Source: Rhyacophila brunnea
Taxonomy: Eukaryota > Arthropoda > Insecta > Trichoptera > Rhyacophilidae
Length of the DNA: 64,000 nt
Assembly: GCA_022495005.1 (NCBI GenBank)
Contig: JAGYXB010002029.1
Span: forward strand, 372,001-436,000
Direction of reading: 5' to 3'
Below are positions 11,335 through 25,100 of the stretch, piece by piece. The number at the start of each line of letters is the position of its first letter. Position 1 is the stretch's first letter. Both the position numbers and the translations under genes were made by a program. The notes under the pieces are model-generated. The model did no database searches. It was given only the letters and a program-made list of their open reading frames with translations, and was not told where the DNA came from.

Positions 11335-13978
11335 TATACATATAGAAGAAAACTATTATTACAAATCAATAAATTATCGATTTTTAAAAGTATTAGTTTG
11401 TTTCGGTATTAACAGATGGCAGTATAAAATTGTTATTTTTGCTTGGTAAAAATGAAAATTATATTGAATCAGGCCCTTTGAATAAAAATACCAATTATAT
11501 TAAAACATGAATTGAGTTAGCATTTACTTGGTAGAATTAGTCTTGATAATGTTGTTACAACCGAACTAGCTATCGACAAAACCTTTTTTAAAAAACCTGT
11601 AGAATTTAATATTATTTATATTTTCATTTCTTATATTAAAACACTTCAAAATAATATAAATATGTAATTTACTATTGTTGGTATTCATAATTTATGTATT
11701 GATGTGAAAATGGAGAGCTAAACAAAAAAAATCACCTTTGTCGTGTGTGTTTGCCACGTACACGCATTTTTTAAAATTATTATAGTGCATTCCAATAATA
11801 TTATGTAATATCAATTGAAAACTGATTTTTACTATTTTATTATTTTGTCCTGAAACCGTAAATTTCATAAAGTTATATAATATTGGCGTGTAAAAAATAG
11901 GTCAAATAGATTGTCCATAACTATTTCAAGAATATATTGCATACACGGGTTGTATCGTATCAAAGGTTTCTACTATCCCATACATATATAAGATAGTTCC
12001 AACTCTGATACCAGATGACTCGATTATAAATGTTCTGACTTTTGCATTATTATATTGTATTTCCAAGACCGCAAAATATAGTTTGTTTGATAAGTTATGC
12101 ACGTTATCGATAAGATAGAAATTTAAAAGAGATTTTCAAAAAAGGATACGGTAGAACCTCGATTAGCCTGATTTGACCATGATCATTAGAAAAGGATATC
12201 TATGATGGTTGGAGCTTCCAAACATAATATGAAAAAAAAAGTTTTTAGATTTACGGTCTAACTATAATATAACCAGCAGACTGACAGATTTGACAACTCA
12301 CATCGATCGTTGTGAACCTTGAATAAGAATTGCGCAAAACGATTCAGCTACCAATATGTGATATAAAAATATTGACATGAGTAATTGTACTCGTTTTATT
12401 TGAATGGTTTTTCACCAGAATGAGTCTTTCATATTGCTTGTAAAGTAAACCAAAAATATCAATTGGTCAGATTGGTGGCAACACTAAACATTTTCCCTCA
12501 TATGTTGCTGATTTTATTAATTAGCATGTTATTTTTGATTCGTATTTTCTGTTTAAATAATAAATAAAGTCTGGCAATTGTCATTACGTAAATGTCAAAC
12601 TTGCGTTCTGTCGAAAGTCGTACACAAAAAATAGGAATTTATTCTGCCCCAGTCGACTTGTTAAAACAATTCAAAATAACATTTGAGTCTGCTTGTGTCA
12701 TTTGCGCTTTAGGTAATTGAGGTTGTACTGTACTTAATATTAAACTCCGATATAAACACTATTTATAGCTAAATCCAGGTTCCATTTAATTACATAATTA
12801 TATTAAATTAATATTTTACTAGATTTTATTCTAAGACTTACTGAGGTGCTACCTTTTTTCTTTGAAAACATTTATTTTTGTTACTATTTTTTCACTGTTA
12901 ATCACTAAGTATAGAATTAGGGGGCGATGTATTGTCGTGTGTCAATCTCCCCCTTTAGAAAGATTGTTGCCAACACTTATTTATATTATGCAAACTGTAC
13001 CTATATAATGATGAAAAAATTATCTTCGTTAGGGCTCATTTCGATGGAAGAGCATCAGAAGATGTATTTGGTTTCTGATATTCATGTAGTAATGTGTTTT
13101 GCCCTCTTCCCCATCTCTTGTGCACATTATAATTATTGATCATTGGATCTAAGTGATTCATTATAGGCATTCAAAATATAACTTGACACTTGGTTTTTAG
13201 AATACTGTCTCCCGGATAATAATTTGTTTATGGTTAATGATATATTTTTAACGGACAAGGTACCTTTGAATTATGGAGCATGGCTGCTAGATTAAAGCTA
13301 AATTTATTATAATAGGCACCGATTTCATTTACTAAGTAAGAAAAAATTGTCAATTGACGGTGCTCATAACTTTATGTGAATAAAAAAATATATAAGTAGT
13401 ACAAAAAATATAGTTTCGTTTGAAATATAACTAACTATCTCTCCATATTGTAGTTTGTTGAGAGAGGTTATGACCATCATTGTTATAGGTACAGATTTAT
13501 AGATAGAGTATAAATTTTGTCCATTGTAAATTAATAGGTAGAATAAAACTAATTATTATAATGTATGTTAAGTTAAAAGAATAATAAAGTGGAAATTTCC
13601 TAAAACCAATACATTTTGTTATTTATTAAAACTACACCACCGTTTGTCCTTATAAAAAAAAAAAAATGGTATTTAAATGACATTTTTCTGTGTCAAGTGT
13701 AACTACTTCGTTTCAGCGTTAGTTTCTTTTTTTTGTTCAAATTAGAGCAATAATATTATCTACCTTGAACTGCATGTAATCGTATCAGAAGAGGCAGGCC
13801 AAAATTCACTGGCCATGTGGAGGTACTGACAATTACCATATCCTTATGGTATCAAATTGGAAATGTCAGGTTTTCACGCTCCTGTTGATAATTAGAATGT
13901 AAAATTAATTCCATTCCTTCCATTTTCTACAGTTATTAATACTGAGATAAGTGCTATTCCTGACTACGTAATTTGTGG
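11335..13978. other. AT-rich intergenic DNA
   Basis: No gene is supported. The open frame at 12927-13139 shows no family feature and no splice context. Confidence 0.4.
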
Positions 13979-14328
13979 CTGTGCAAGCAGAAGTCGTTAA
14001 CTCCAATTTTGCTTAAATTGAGATTTTAATGTCAGTATATAAAGTAAAACCTCTTAACTGGCAGAAGTCACTAATTTTACTTATTTACCATTTTTAAAAT
14101 ATCTCTGATTTTATTTTATGAGGTAACGATTTTTATTTGTTTAAAATTGTTAATCGGTAATTGTTAATATCAAGATTAAAGTTTAATGTACATATTAAAA
14201 CACAAACTAGATAAATAACTCGAAAAATTAATATTTTACAACTATTTTAAGAATACAAAAATCACAAAACATCGATTATCTCAGAACGGTGTTTTGGGAG
14301 TTAGTGATTTCTGCTTGCATGCCCACAG
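13979..14328. repeat. inverted-repeat element, 350 bp
   Basis: The left arm CTGTGCAAGCAGAAGTCGTT continues AACTCC. It is matched on the opposite strand by the right arm, CTGTGGGCATGCAAGCAGAA then ATCACTAACTCC. The inner part is AT-rich and non-coding. It lies about 500 bases beyond the BRCA2 poly(A) signal. Confidence 0.5.
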
Positions 14329-14842
14329 TATATCTTCTGAGATCATACACAGTTCATTAACTGGTCTGTTTTCCCACGGTATTAATGTAAGGATATTTTT
14401 GTTGGTACCTGTGTCACTAGCATACCCTGTATGTAACCTACCTAGTTTAATCTTGGTAATTTTATGAAAATAGGGAGTTTCTAATCACTGTAGTATTGGC
14501 GATAAAAAATAAGTATTTATTTCATGGTATTTAAATAACTTTATTTAAAATTGGTAACAATAATTATTATAAATGTAGTAATGAATAATTTTTATTAAGA
14601 CATACAAATTCTTATCAAGCACAGTATGTATTAGGATTAACATTGAAGACACAATAGAAAGTATTTACAATTTTCTTATAACAAAAGGCACACTTGGACA
14701 ATTTTATTTGTTAGAATCGAAATAATATGTAAATGTAAATAATTATGTATATTCTACATTGCTTTGTAACAATGTCATATGGTATATACTTGTAAATATA
14801 AAATAATACTTTTCTATGACTTTGAATGTTGGACAGTAATAT

Positions 14843-14848
14843 TTTATT
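14843..14848 (-). terminator. BRCA2 candidate poly(A) signal
   Basis: On the minus strand this reads AATAAA, about 110 bases after the BRCA2 stop codon. It is the first canonical hexamer after the stop. Cleavage position is not determined. Confidence 0.5.
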
Positions 14849-14957
14849 AAAAACATATAGATAACAATATTTCCAATGTTAATAAATCTCTTGAATTGTT
14901 GTTGTTAATAATTAATAATACAATAAAATAAGTTTGTTGGTATTCACTGCGCACGAC

Positions 14958-16170
14958 CTAATCCAAACTTAGAGGAGGACTATAAACAAAATCTTCTTTA
15001 AAATGACTTTCTTTATCTTTAGCGTTATCACAATTGTCAAAAAAGTCATCTTGGGTAAAATCATTTATACCTTTTACCGTAGAAACCTGTTCTTTGGCAC
15101 ATACATTATTACTATATACAGGGTTTTCTTCAATACTTGGATCAAATTTTGGAACTACAAAATCTTTATTTAAGCCCTTTGAAACATTTAAAACTAGTGG
15201 AGATAATTTTGGAGGTTCGCCATAGTTTTTAAGGCGGTCGATCCTCGTTTCTACAGCGGTTGACGGACTATCACAATTATTATTTCTGGCATCATAATCA
15301 ACATTAGTAACATAAGAATTGACGTTATTTTGCAATTTTAACGACATACTAACAGAGCTATTATTGTAACTATTTAGCGTTGATTCTACAAATGTACTTT
15401 CAAAGTCTAAACCTGATAGAGAATTATCATTTATATTTTCTTTTCTATTACTTATCTTATTGAAATTATTAACAGACATCATCATTTTATTCCAAGGTCT
15501 ATTTTGATCGAATATTCTGTTAATATCCGATTTAAAAAAGACATTATTACTACAAGAGCTATCGTTTTTAAATGAATTCGTTGTATTATAAGTTTGTCTA
15601 TGAAAACTTTCATTCAAATTAGAACAACATTCTTCAATATAATTTGCAATACCTCTCAGTTTTACAATTTCTTCTAAACTTCTTAAATTCTCGACAAAAT
15701 GAGTTTTTCTGGGGCATTGAGAAAAAAGTGAAAATTCAGTTGCATACAGATGTCTCATTCGTTTCCTTGAAGTTTTCGGTCTGTGCTGTAAATTCGAACA
15801 GGCCAGAAACGCTCCGACTTCGATGACTTTCTCATAGCCAAATTTGTGTATACCACCCCAAAAATTTACAGCCATAAAATTTCTATTTTCGTCAGCCACA
15901 TAAACAGTTTGAATGTTGGAAGGCACTTTGACGGGATCAGTTGTCGTGTCGGCAACATTGAATTCTAAACTAGAAGGAACAATTTTAAAAACAAATCCCA
16001 CAGTGTCTACTTCGTTGAAGTCTGGAGAAAAATCCATTTGGTTCATTTCCTGGATAAAAGTACATTTTCTTTTTAATCTTTCCAATTCAGGAAACCTTTC
16101 CAAGTAATTGCGGTTTGTGACTTCTCTAAAAACGGTTCGTTTATTTGCTGATATATGTAGTTCATCCAAT
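14958..16170 (-). CDS. BRCA2: BRCA2 coding exon 6: OB3 and C-terminal tail
   Basis: 1213 bp, residues 2903-3306. OB3 is shown by FNEVDTVGFVFKIVPSS, VYVADENRNFMAVNFWGG and ACSNLQHRPKTS, then the FSLFSQCPRKTHFVENL segment. After about 190 residues the protein becomes Asn/Ser-rich and low in order, with no recognisable RAD51 TR2 motif, and ends in VYSPPLSLD with stop at 14958-14960. The acceptor is TTCATTCTAG before 16170. Confidence 0.93.
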
Positions 16171-19100
16171 CTAGAATGAAAATAAAATTAAATGTGTTAT
16201 TAGTTTTACAAATTTTAAATTACTGTATATAAAAAATATAGTAACACGGGTTATCGCCGAGGTAGATGAAATGTCACACATCGCAAGTGGTAAATATGAG
16301 TTTGTCAATATCCATAGTAAAATAAACATTTTTAGCTGATGCATGCTTGTTGTAGCTATTTTTTGGGTATCATTGGAAACATTCCCCTTTTGTAATGAGT
16401 AGGGAATCCAATCCTGGCCAAAATTTTGATCCCGGGATTTCGGGATTACAATTTGATGATCCCAGGATTGCCGTTTTTTTCGATAGTTAATATTATTATT
16501 TTTTTTATTGAAATAGCATTGATAAAATTGGTCAATGTCTAGTATAATTTATACTATTATTTAAGACATTAAATTTAATGTTAATATTGTGTACGTTCAA
16601 TCTTGGAAATACATGGGTTTAATGGAGTAAATAATATTGTAATATAGATAATAATGTGAAAGTAAAACAGTTTTTTTTATTTATTTAAAAAAGATAACAT
16701 TCATAAAATTTAGCGTAGAAACAAGTGCCTGCCTGCACGTCCTTGGCACTGGCGGCTAACCGTTCGTGTGCCAGAACGTCAGTAGCGTCTAGCTGGGTAA
16801 ATGAACAAATTTATTATTTTTCTCATGTTCTCGCGATTGCGTATGACAAAAAAAATAGTTATTTATTATCCTCGAGCATCCGGCACTTCCCATGACATGT
16901 GCAGGTACATACACGTCACTAACATAATTTTGTACACATACTAATTGATTGTGATTGATAAAAAAATCAATCCCGAAGGTTTCGGTATTATGTTTACAAA
17001 TCCCGGGATTCATAGGTATCAAAAATTGTCCGGGATCCCGGGATTAGATTCCCTAGTAATGAGCCACTCTAGTCTCTTCACTCTTTCCCAGCTTAGATAA
17101 TATAAACTTTAATGCATGGTGTCTAACAATAAATTTAAAAAGTATACATCTGTGTACATTGTACACATATTATGTTTATTATGTTTAGGTTTATTAACAT
17201 TTCTTCAATAATTTTTATTCATTATTATTGAATCTCGCTTTTAACAAACAATAATCCGTATATAAAATACTTTATATTTATCTATAATTCACAAAAAAGC
17301 AGACTTAGTTCACTGCGATCATGTAAATACAGTTAAAAGATACAAAACTAACCTAATTCCAGTAGGTGTAGCCCCGTACACATCCAGATAAGCCCCTTCC
17401 CGCACCACGTGAGTAATGCCTTCATCAGGCCGCCAGAGAGTGAGCATGCTTATAACCGTTTCTTTCTTCAGCCTCGACTTGTCCGGCTTTAGAATGACAG
17501 CCCTGGCTTTGTGCACTGCGACAACCTTACGTGAGGACGTGACTCCGAGGTCGTCCATCATGGTCCGGACACGCGTGTCGATTTGATCGCGTAATTCAGC
17601 CGATCGCCGGGACATTGCGTCTCGGAGAGATTCATTCTGGGTATTTGTGAGGGAACTCTGAAAACAAAGCATTGTTGAAGTACACTTTTTTACATTATTA
17701 GTGTACTGTCTCTTCAGCTTAATTGAATAAACAAATGTAGTGTTTCTATATAGACATCGCTTTCCAAAGAGTTTAAGTTAATTCTAAGAATTGAAAATCT
17801 TAAGCAGAAGGTCCAAATAGATTGAATCTTCTATATAGACATAGTCTAAATATATAAAAGAAAAGCTGAAAGAAATACTACTAACACTAATGATTAAATT
17901 AGCTGTAAGTCATATCAAATTACACAGTACTATTGCAGTAGATTCCATACATCTTTAAATGTGAAGATATTGGCAAAATAATTCCTGAAACTTGGATTTG
18001 TTATGAATGGATGATGAATCATTATTATTTACATGAACAATCATACAAAATTGCAATACCTACATCGTAATAAAACGACAAAACAGATCAACATCGTTCA
18101 ATGACCAAACATACAGAATATAATTTTTACTATGGCTACAATACCAATTTTTCAAAGGGGACAAACTGTCCAATGATTGTGCCATGAACTTTTACCATGT
18201 TACCACACTTTTCAGCAGTTATTATTTTATGACATGATTATTCTTTGAGCAACATTCGCATTCATCTACCAAAGACCTTTTCCAGATGACATGTGTACCA
18301 CCGCGCTTTACGCTCGAGTACCAAAAATGTGCTCCATCCAAATAGAGCGTTTCATTTGGCAGTGAATTCATTTTTGAATCGGCATAAAAAAACAAACGCG
18401 AGTGCAAGAAAGAATTCCGACAAATCTATTGTGATACTCGGTTTCTATGAGATTTTGTATTTCGTGATAACTCGGCATTTTGCAAGCTAGGTGACGTAAT
18501 TTATTTTAAAAACTGTAGCTTTCGAACGCGAGTCAATTGTAATTAATTTTGGAATGACTATAAACGCCGCGCATTCTCCAGAGTCTCGCATTCGCATGCG
18601 CTTGTCGCCCGATAGACGTCACGCTGTGAATGCATGTGGAAGGCTCAATGAGGTCGCAGGAGAACGCGCAACTTGTTATGCGCAAATTAAATCAGGGATC
18701 AATGCTAAACATAGATAGTATCTCAAAAAAAATATTACCATAAAGTCCTGTGGGTCCATAGCTGATTCCATCATCATTGCCAGTTCTTCACCGGTTGCAG
18801 TGGCCTTCTTAACTCCTTTAGGATTCAGCATCCTTCTCTTACCTTGTTTGTAGGACTGTTTAGAAATGTCTTTCTCCGCCTGGCTGTACAGTATTTCTAC
18901 TCTGCTTTGAATTTCTGATTCTATTTTGGTGGAATGAATTAGTTCCAGTTTATCGGACCGGGTAACTGAAAGTAAGAAGATCAGAATTAAGGTCATTGAA
19001 GAGAAAATAAGAGGACATCGTATTGTAGTTAGAAGTAAAGTTTGTGATTTCTCGACTTTTGTCTCTTCTCGATATTTGAGAATTCTTGAATTCAAGAATA

Positions 19101-22100
19101 TTTCTTTTCTTGAGAATTCGACGTTGGTTTATTGATTACTCGATTTTTTTAACTTGTCCGGCTATTCTGCGAGATGAGATTTCTCAATCACAGCCTCTAG
19201 TTAGAAGGCTTGAATACGTAGGTAAATTTTGTATGATTAGTTGTGGCAATTAGGTGATTTCCAAAACAGAGAAGGTTTTGGTTATCAACTGGCGATTTTA
19301 TCAGTATATTGTGTTATGACAAGACCCGCTCAGTCGCTTTATAATGAGTAAAAAATGCTCTTCTAAAAATAAGCAGATACCAGTGATGCAGAGCATCTCA
19401 AAAAATGATTGTACAAGTACAGTGTAATAATATTATATATTTAGAGCCCTATGCATAGTCACACTTATGTAAATAAGTCGGCTTACGCGTTGTGCATTAC
19501 TTAAAATGGGAATTATTATGGAATGTTACTTAAAATCCTATGTAATGAGTATATAATGCATTTTTTCAACAGCATCCCTACAAGCAAAAGTCATCACACA
19601 CGACTGATGGATAAATAAGTCATATTAATACCTGTGTCGCCAGATGGCAGTTTTTCGATGTGCAATGGAGGATATACTTTTAAAATGGCGAGCGACAGGA
19701 TCGGCGCTGGACCGGCAGCAGGCGTCGGATAAAATGGTGGAGGCCTCGAAGTCAAGGCACCCAATTTTTCAAAATAGCGAACTCTTCTGCATCCGTTGGC
19801 GTGGATTTTTAAACGAACCAAACTCAGATCCTGAAGGAAACGGTTATTATTTAGTATTGTGTTAATTTTCTACTTCACTCTGCAGCGATGATACAACAGT
19901 GATATACGCATCAAAATTATAAAATTGAGACCGAAGATTAAGTAACATTAAGATGGATCGTAACAAGGTGCGATAAGTATGTTAAAAAGTTGCAACATTC
20001 ATTTCATTCATTCATTCAGTCAATTTGAGTGTGAAATATTCTGTACAACTGCAGGTGATTTTATTACCAACTTAACAATAGCAAAAATTCATGTCAACCT
20101 TTCAATAAGATCGCATGGGAATTCAAGGCAGGTGTGCCTCTATACACTCTGCCCAATCACCCCAAAATAGAGAATATATCAGTAAGGTTTCTCAAGAAAT
20201 TATTAAATTACATTATTGGTGACAATATTATTTAATTCATGATGATATTATTCATTTACAAAAGTTAATTAAAAAAATAGTTTTATTCTCACACGTATTT
20301 GCGATAGTTCGATTTTTTAAATAGGCAACGGTATTTATTGCCTCGGGCCAATAAATTTTACTTATGCGCGTGAGAATAAAACAATTCTAATCAGTACAGT
20401 TTCCGACAGCCAGTTGGAATTTATTAAGAACTGCGACACGACTTTGAAAATGCTAAGAAAATTAGATGAAATCCACTCAACAAAGTCAACGCCGATGCAG
20501 ATAATCTGTAGATCAAAAATTGAAGAAATCAAAATGAAGAATTACGCAACAGTCGATGATTTCTTCTTGGACTTCGAAAAAACCTGCAATGAATATGTCA
20601 ATGCAGGAGGTACACTTCATCAAGAAGAACAAATACGATATTTAATTAAAGCACTACCTTCAAGCTACAGTGCTATTGGAGATTTCATCGACATAGTTCC
20701 GACGGAAAAACAAACCGTGGAATATGTCAAATCAAAAATTAAAAATTTATGGCTCAAGAGTTTTTGTCCGAATTCCGGAAATTAACAGAAAAAAATGGGA
20801 CGATAAGTCACAAATCGGAGTACTCGTAGGATATACACATTTCGGGTACCGAGTTTTAGTTAAAAATAAAGTGATCGAGGCAAGACATGTGCAGGTTATC
20901 GAAAAAAGTACAAGACTAATATGCCTAGAAAATCAGACTAATGAAAACACTTTTGAAGGAAATAACGAATCACAAAACCGTGTAAACATTGATCTAAATG
21001 AGCAAGGCTCGGAAAGCAAATTGAGCCAAAGTGATAATGAGCGTGAAGATAATAATGATAATGAGGTATTTGTTGAAAATGAACAGGCGAGCGAATCGGT
21101 CAAAGTTAAAACTAGACGAGTATCCGCACGCGAAAAAAAGACAGTCGAGCGTTACGGAAATCCTTTAGCTCACTGTATATACGTAAATTACATAAACGCA
21201 AATGCGCCAAGTACATATGAGGAAGCTATAACCTCAAAAGACTCTGACCATTGGCGAGCGGCAATGGATTCAGAAATAAACTGTCAAAATAAAAACAAAA
21301 CATGGCGTCTAGTCGAAAAGCCGACTGATAAGAAAATAATCGATGTAAAATGGATATTTAAAAGAAAGAGCGATGATACATATAAAGCACGTCTAGTAGT
21401 ACGCGGCTTTCAACAAAGAGAACACTTGGAAAACGTTTATTCCCCCGTGGGAAAAATGTTAACTTTTAAAATTCTTGTGAGTTATTGCACAACGAATAAT
21501 CTCTTCATTGACCAGATGGACGTTGAGACAGCATTTCTCAACGGACCAGTTAAAAGCGAAGTTTATATTTACCAGCCAAAAGGCTATCAAAAAGAAAAAA
21601 ATAAAGTCTGCAAGCTAGAGAAAGCGTTATACGGTTTGCGTGAAAGTGCACTAGCGTGGTACGAAACATTCGATGAATATGTAAAAAAATTAGATTTCAA
21701 GAGAAGCGAATACGATAATTGTCTTTATGTAAAAACCGAAAATAAGGAATCAATATATCTCCTGGTATTCGTTGACGATCTGTTGATCTGTGGGAAAGAC
21801 AAATTAAAAATTGACTTAATTAAGAAAAGTTTAATGGAAAGATTTACGATGAAAGATCTAAATGAGGTTAAAAGTTATATAGGTATCGAGATTGATTACA
21901 ATAAAGATCAAAACAACATGAAGCTAAGCCAAACAAAATATATCGAATCCTTAGCCTCTAAATATCAGTTAGAAAATTCTAAACTATACGAAACTCCAGT
22001 GGAGACAAACTTAAAAATCGATCAAGCGATCGAAACAGACGAATCAATAAAATACAGAAACTTGATCGGTGAACTTTTATACATAAGCTCAGGCACTAGA

Positions 22101-25100
22101 CCTGATATCGCGTACAGCGTTAATTACTTAAGCCGTTTTCAAAACTGCTACGACAAAACCCATTACAAGTACGCGATGCGAATTCTAAAATACTTATTAA
22201 AGACCAAAGATCTAAAATTACGATATGGCAAAAACGAAAAGAACGATAAAATTGATTGTTACGTCGACTCAGACTATGCGGGCGACAATATAGACAGAAA
22301 GTCGACGAGCGGTTACGCAATTCGACTAAACGGAAATTTAATTTTTTGGAAGTCAAAAAAACAAAATGTGGTTACAAAATGCTCCACTTTCGCGGAGTAT
22401 ATAGCACTGTCAGAAGCAGTCACGGAAATTTTATTTGTGAGAAATATATGTAACGAAAGTTTTGATTTAAAAGTAAACACACCAATCAAAATTCACGAGG
22501 ACAATAGCGGAGCGGTCGCTATTGCAAAGTTTGGAAATTTTACAAAAAACTCTAAACACATTGAAATTCAATTTCATTATGTAAACGAACATTACCAAAA
22601 CAAGACGATTGACATAGTAAAAGTTGATTCAAAAAATAATATAGCGGACATCTTTACCAAAGCATTGGATAAAACGAGCTTCCTGGAAAATCGTCAAAGA
22701 CTGAAGTTAATCTAATGTACAAATACAAAAGTAATTAAACGGCTAAGAGGCGTGTTGATGTATAGCCATCTAATATAATAACATAACTAAATATTATAAG
22801 TAATAATATTAGAATAAAATTAATACGTGTTTAACTATGGCAGTGGCTGCACGCCAATGCAATTAGTAATTACTGTGTAATGTTTCAGCTGTGTGTATGG
22901 CGTGACAATAGTGTGTACTCGAAGGTCTGTTGCGTCGGTCGCATAGCAAAATGTAATCTAATAACTATGTATATTATTATTCATGAAGTTGATAATAATA
23001 AAGTTAATCATATATATAAAACTATGTTGATAATTTAACATCCTCAAGCGATCCATTATTCCCAAAAATTACATGATTACCTCAAGTGGTGATTTTCCAT
23101 CCTGGCAATTCGTAAGCTCCGCACCATAGACAAGAAGTTTAGTTCCAATTTGGATCTTTTTATTTGTTACAGCTGTACATAGAACCCTGTCTATGGTGGC
23201 GATGACACAATACCAACCGTCCGTTAGTTCGATTTCAAACTGACAACCGTTTGAGGCATTCTTGGCGTCGCTGCAAAGCAATAAACAAAATAATATGGCT
23301 TGGAATTTTTTTTGTAAGTTAAGATTTTCTAGTTATCATTTAAATATAGATTGTTTCGATATTGACCTGTTAAAACCTGTAATGTGCATTTGTTCTTTTT
23401 ATTTTAAAATATTTCAATAACTAATGTTGAAATTACACAAATTATAATAAAAAGGTGTACCAGTTTTAGTAAACTATTGCAAAATTTACTACAAAATTAA
23501 ATCTGGCTGTTGGTCCATCTTTTTTTCTTTTTAAATCAACCCCCAATGGGTTTCCTTATTTTACATCTTTTGAGGGTTACATGATTTATTTGTTGGAAAT
23601 TACAGTTATTTACAAATGTGAAATTACGTCGTTATAAAACTTCTAAATAATTAATTGTCAATAAAATGATAAAATCATTTAAACACACGGAATAGACCAT
23701 TAGTGATATCCTAATATAATAAAATCAAAATATAAAGACATAACCTAGTCAAGAGTAAATAATCTAAGGTTATCGGCAATTATCAAATCAATATAACAAT
23801 CGAAATTATACATTGGGGAATTTATTTTCAACTTTAGTCAGTACCACTGACAAAACCATTAGAATGACCCGTGTCGTAAACTTTCAAAGTCAACCAATGA
23901 AAAAAATGTGTTTGTGACAGATTAAAAAAAAAAGCAACACATGTGTGAACAATGGAATGTAGATTCATCTACCATTAATTGGAAAGTTTTCGGACAATTA
24001 CGCAACCCTCTAGTCAATCAAATAGTACCGCATGATCTAATACTATTTTAAAGCAATATTTCATTAAAAAATTATCCATGTTGTGTGAATAATTATTGTT
24101 CATTGAGTGTTTAATTATTGTGATGGTTTGTAAACGGATAAAAACATTGAAGCTGAAACACTTTAAAATGGGTTCTATTTGTATTACTAGTGTTTTTGGT
24201 ATTAAAGATTTTAAATAATGCTTAAATTTTATCAAAAAAAAATCATCAAAGATCAATCAATCAAAGGTAAGGATAAATGAACAGACATTTTGACAAGATT
24301 GTTTCATCAGAGGTTTTAATAGGTCGGTGACAATTTGCTACTTATGTACAGATACAAATTATGGATATAATGTAAATTATCTACTTATATCAATAAAAAA
24401 TAAATAAATATTTCTTACCTAATCATTTGCTCTAATGGAATTTTTATAATCCTCGATACGCATAGAATCATTCTTCTATTGGCAACATCGTCCTTTTCCA
24501 GAATTCTACGCAAGATTGGCCTTTCAGTTTTAAACAGCTCTCTGTCATATCTGTATTTTAATTGTTTTAGAACATTCGAAACTGTCAGGATTCCGTTTTT
24601 TATACAATCCAACGATCTTTCGTACGAAGCCAATTTCCAAATTATCCATTTGATATGGTTTAAGATCCAACCGTCCGGTAACAATTTCTTATCAACGCTG
24701 ACGTGATTTCGAAATAAATCTTCAACAAAACCGACAGATACTTTTGTATTTGAAGAATCTAAATTTATATCAATTCGAAATCCTTCAAATATGAAATCGA
24801 CACAATTTTCAGGTTTCAAATAAAGAACATCATTAGAAAGTTTGTTGTTCAATTTTTCACACACCATTAGATGATTACATTTTAAATCTTTTAGAAGGGT
24901 TTTCTTATTTCCTCTATTTAGTTTTTCATTTAATAAATCTCCTAACGTGACATCAATGGATAAACTTTCAGTGGTGGTTAATATCTTACATAAATTTGAC
25001 GTTTCTTCAAAATTAGTTTTACTTTTTTCTTGTTGTGTAGATGATTTTTGTGATAACATCAGTTCAAAGTCCACATCGGTGTCTTCTACATTTCCAATTT

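Larger units (their letters stand above)
20385..23040 (+). mobile_element. Ty1/copia retrotransposon, 5'-truncated and internally deleted
   Basis: Part of gag is fused to the integrase C-terminus, reverse transcriptase and RNase H, followed by a purine-rich tract (AAGAGGCG) and a 3' LTR. No 5' LTR, zinc knuckle, protease or integrase core is present. It lies in BRCA2 intron 2 in the opposite orientation to the gene. Confidence 0.88.

Noticed and set aside
14958..16169. The 403-codon frame as an independent gene starting at its first Met
   Set aside because: It begins with an acceptor (TTCATTCTAG) and is the OB3 exon of BRCA2; phase and homology tie it to the upstream exons.
19100..20384. 5' LTR of the copia element
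   Set aside because: No stretch resembling the 3' LTR start (TGTTGATGTATAGCC) was found; the 5' side instead holds BRCA2 exon 3 and an inverted repeat.
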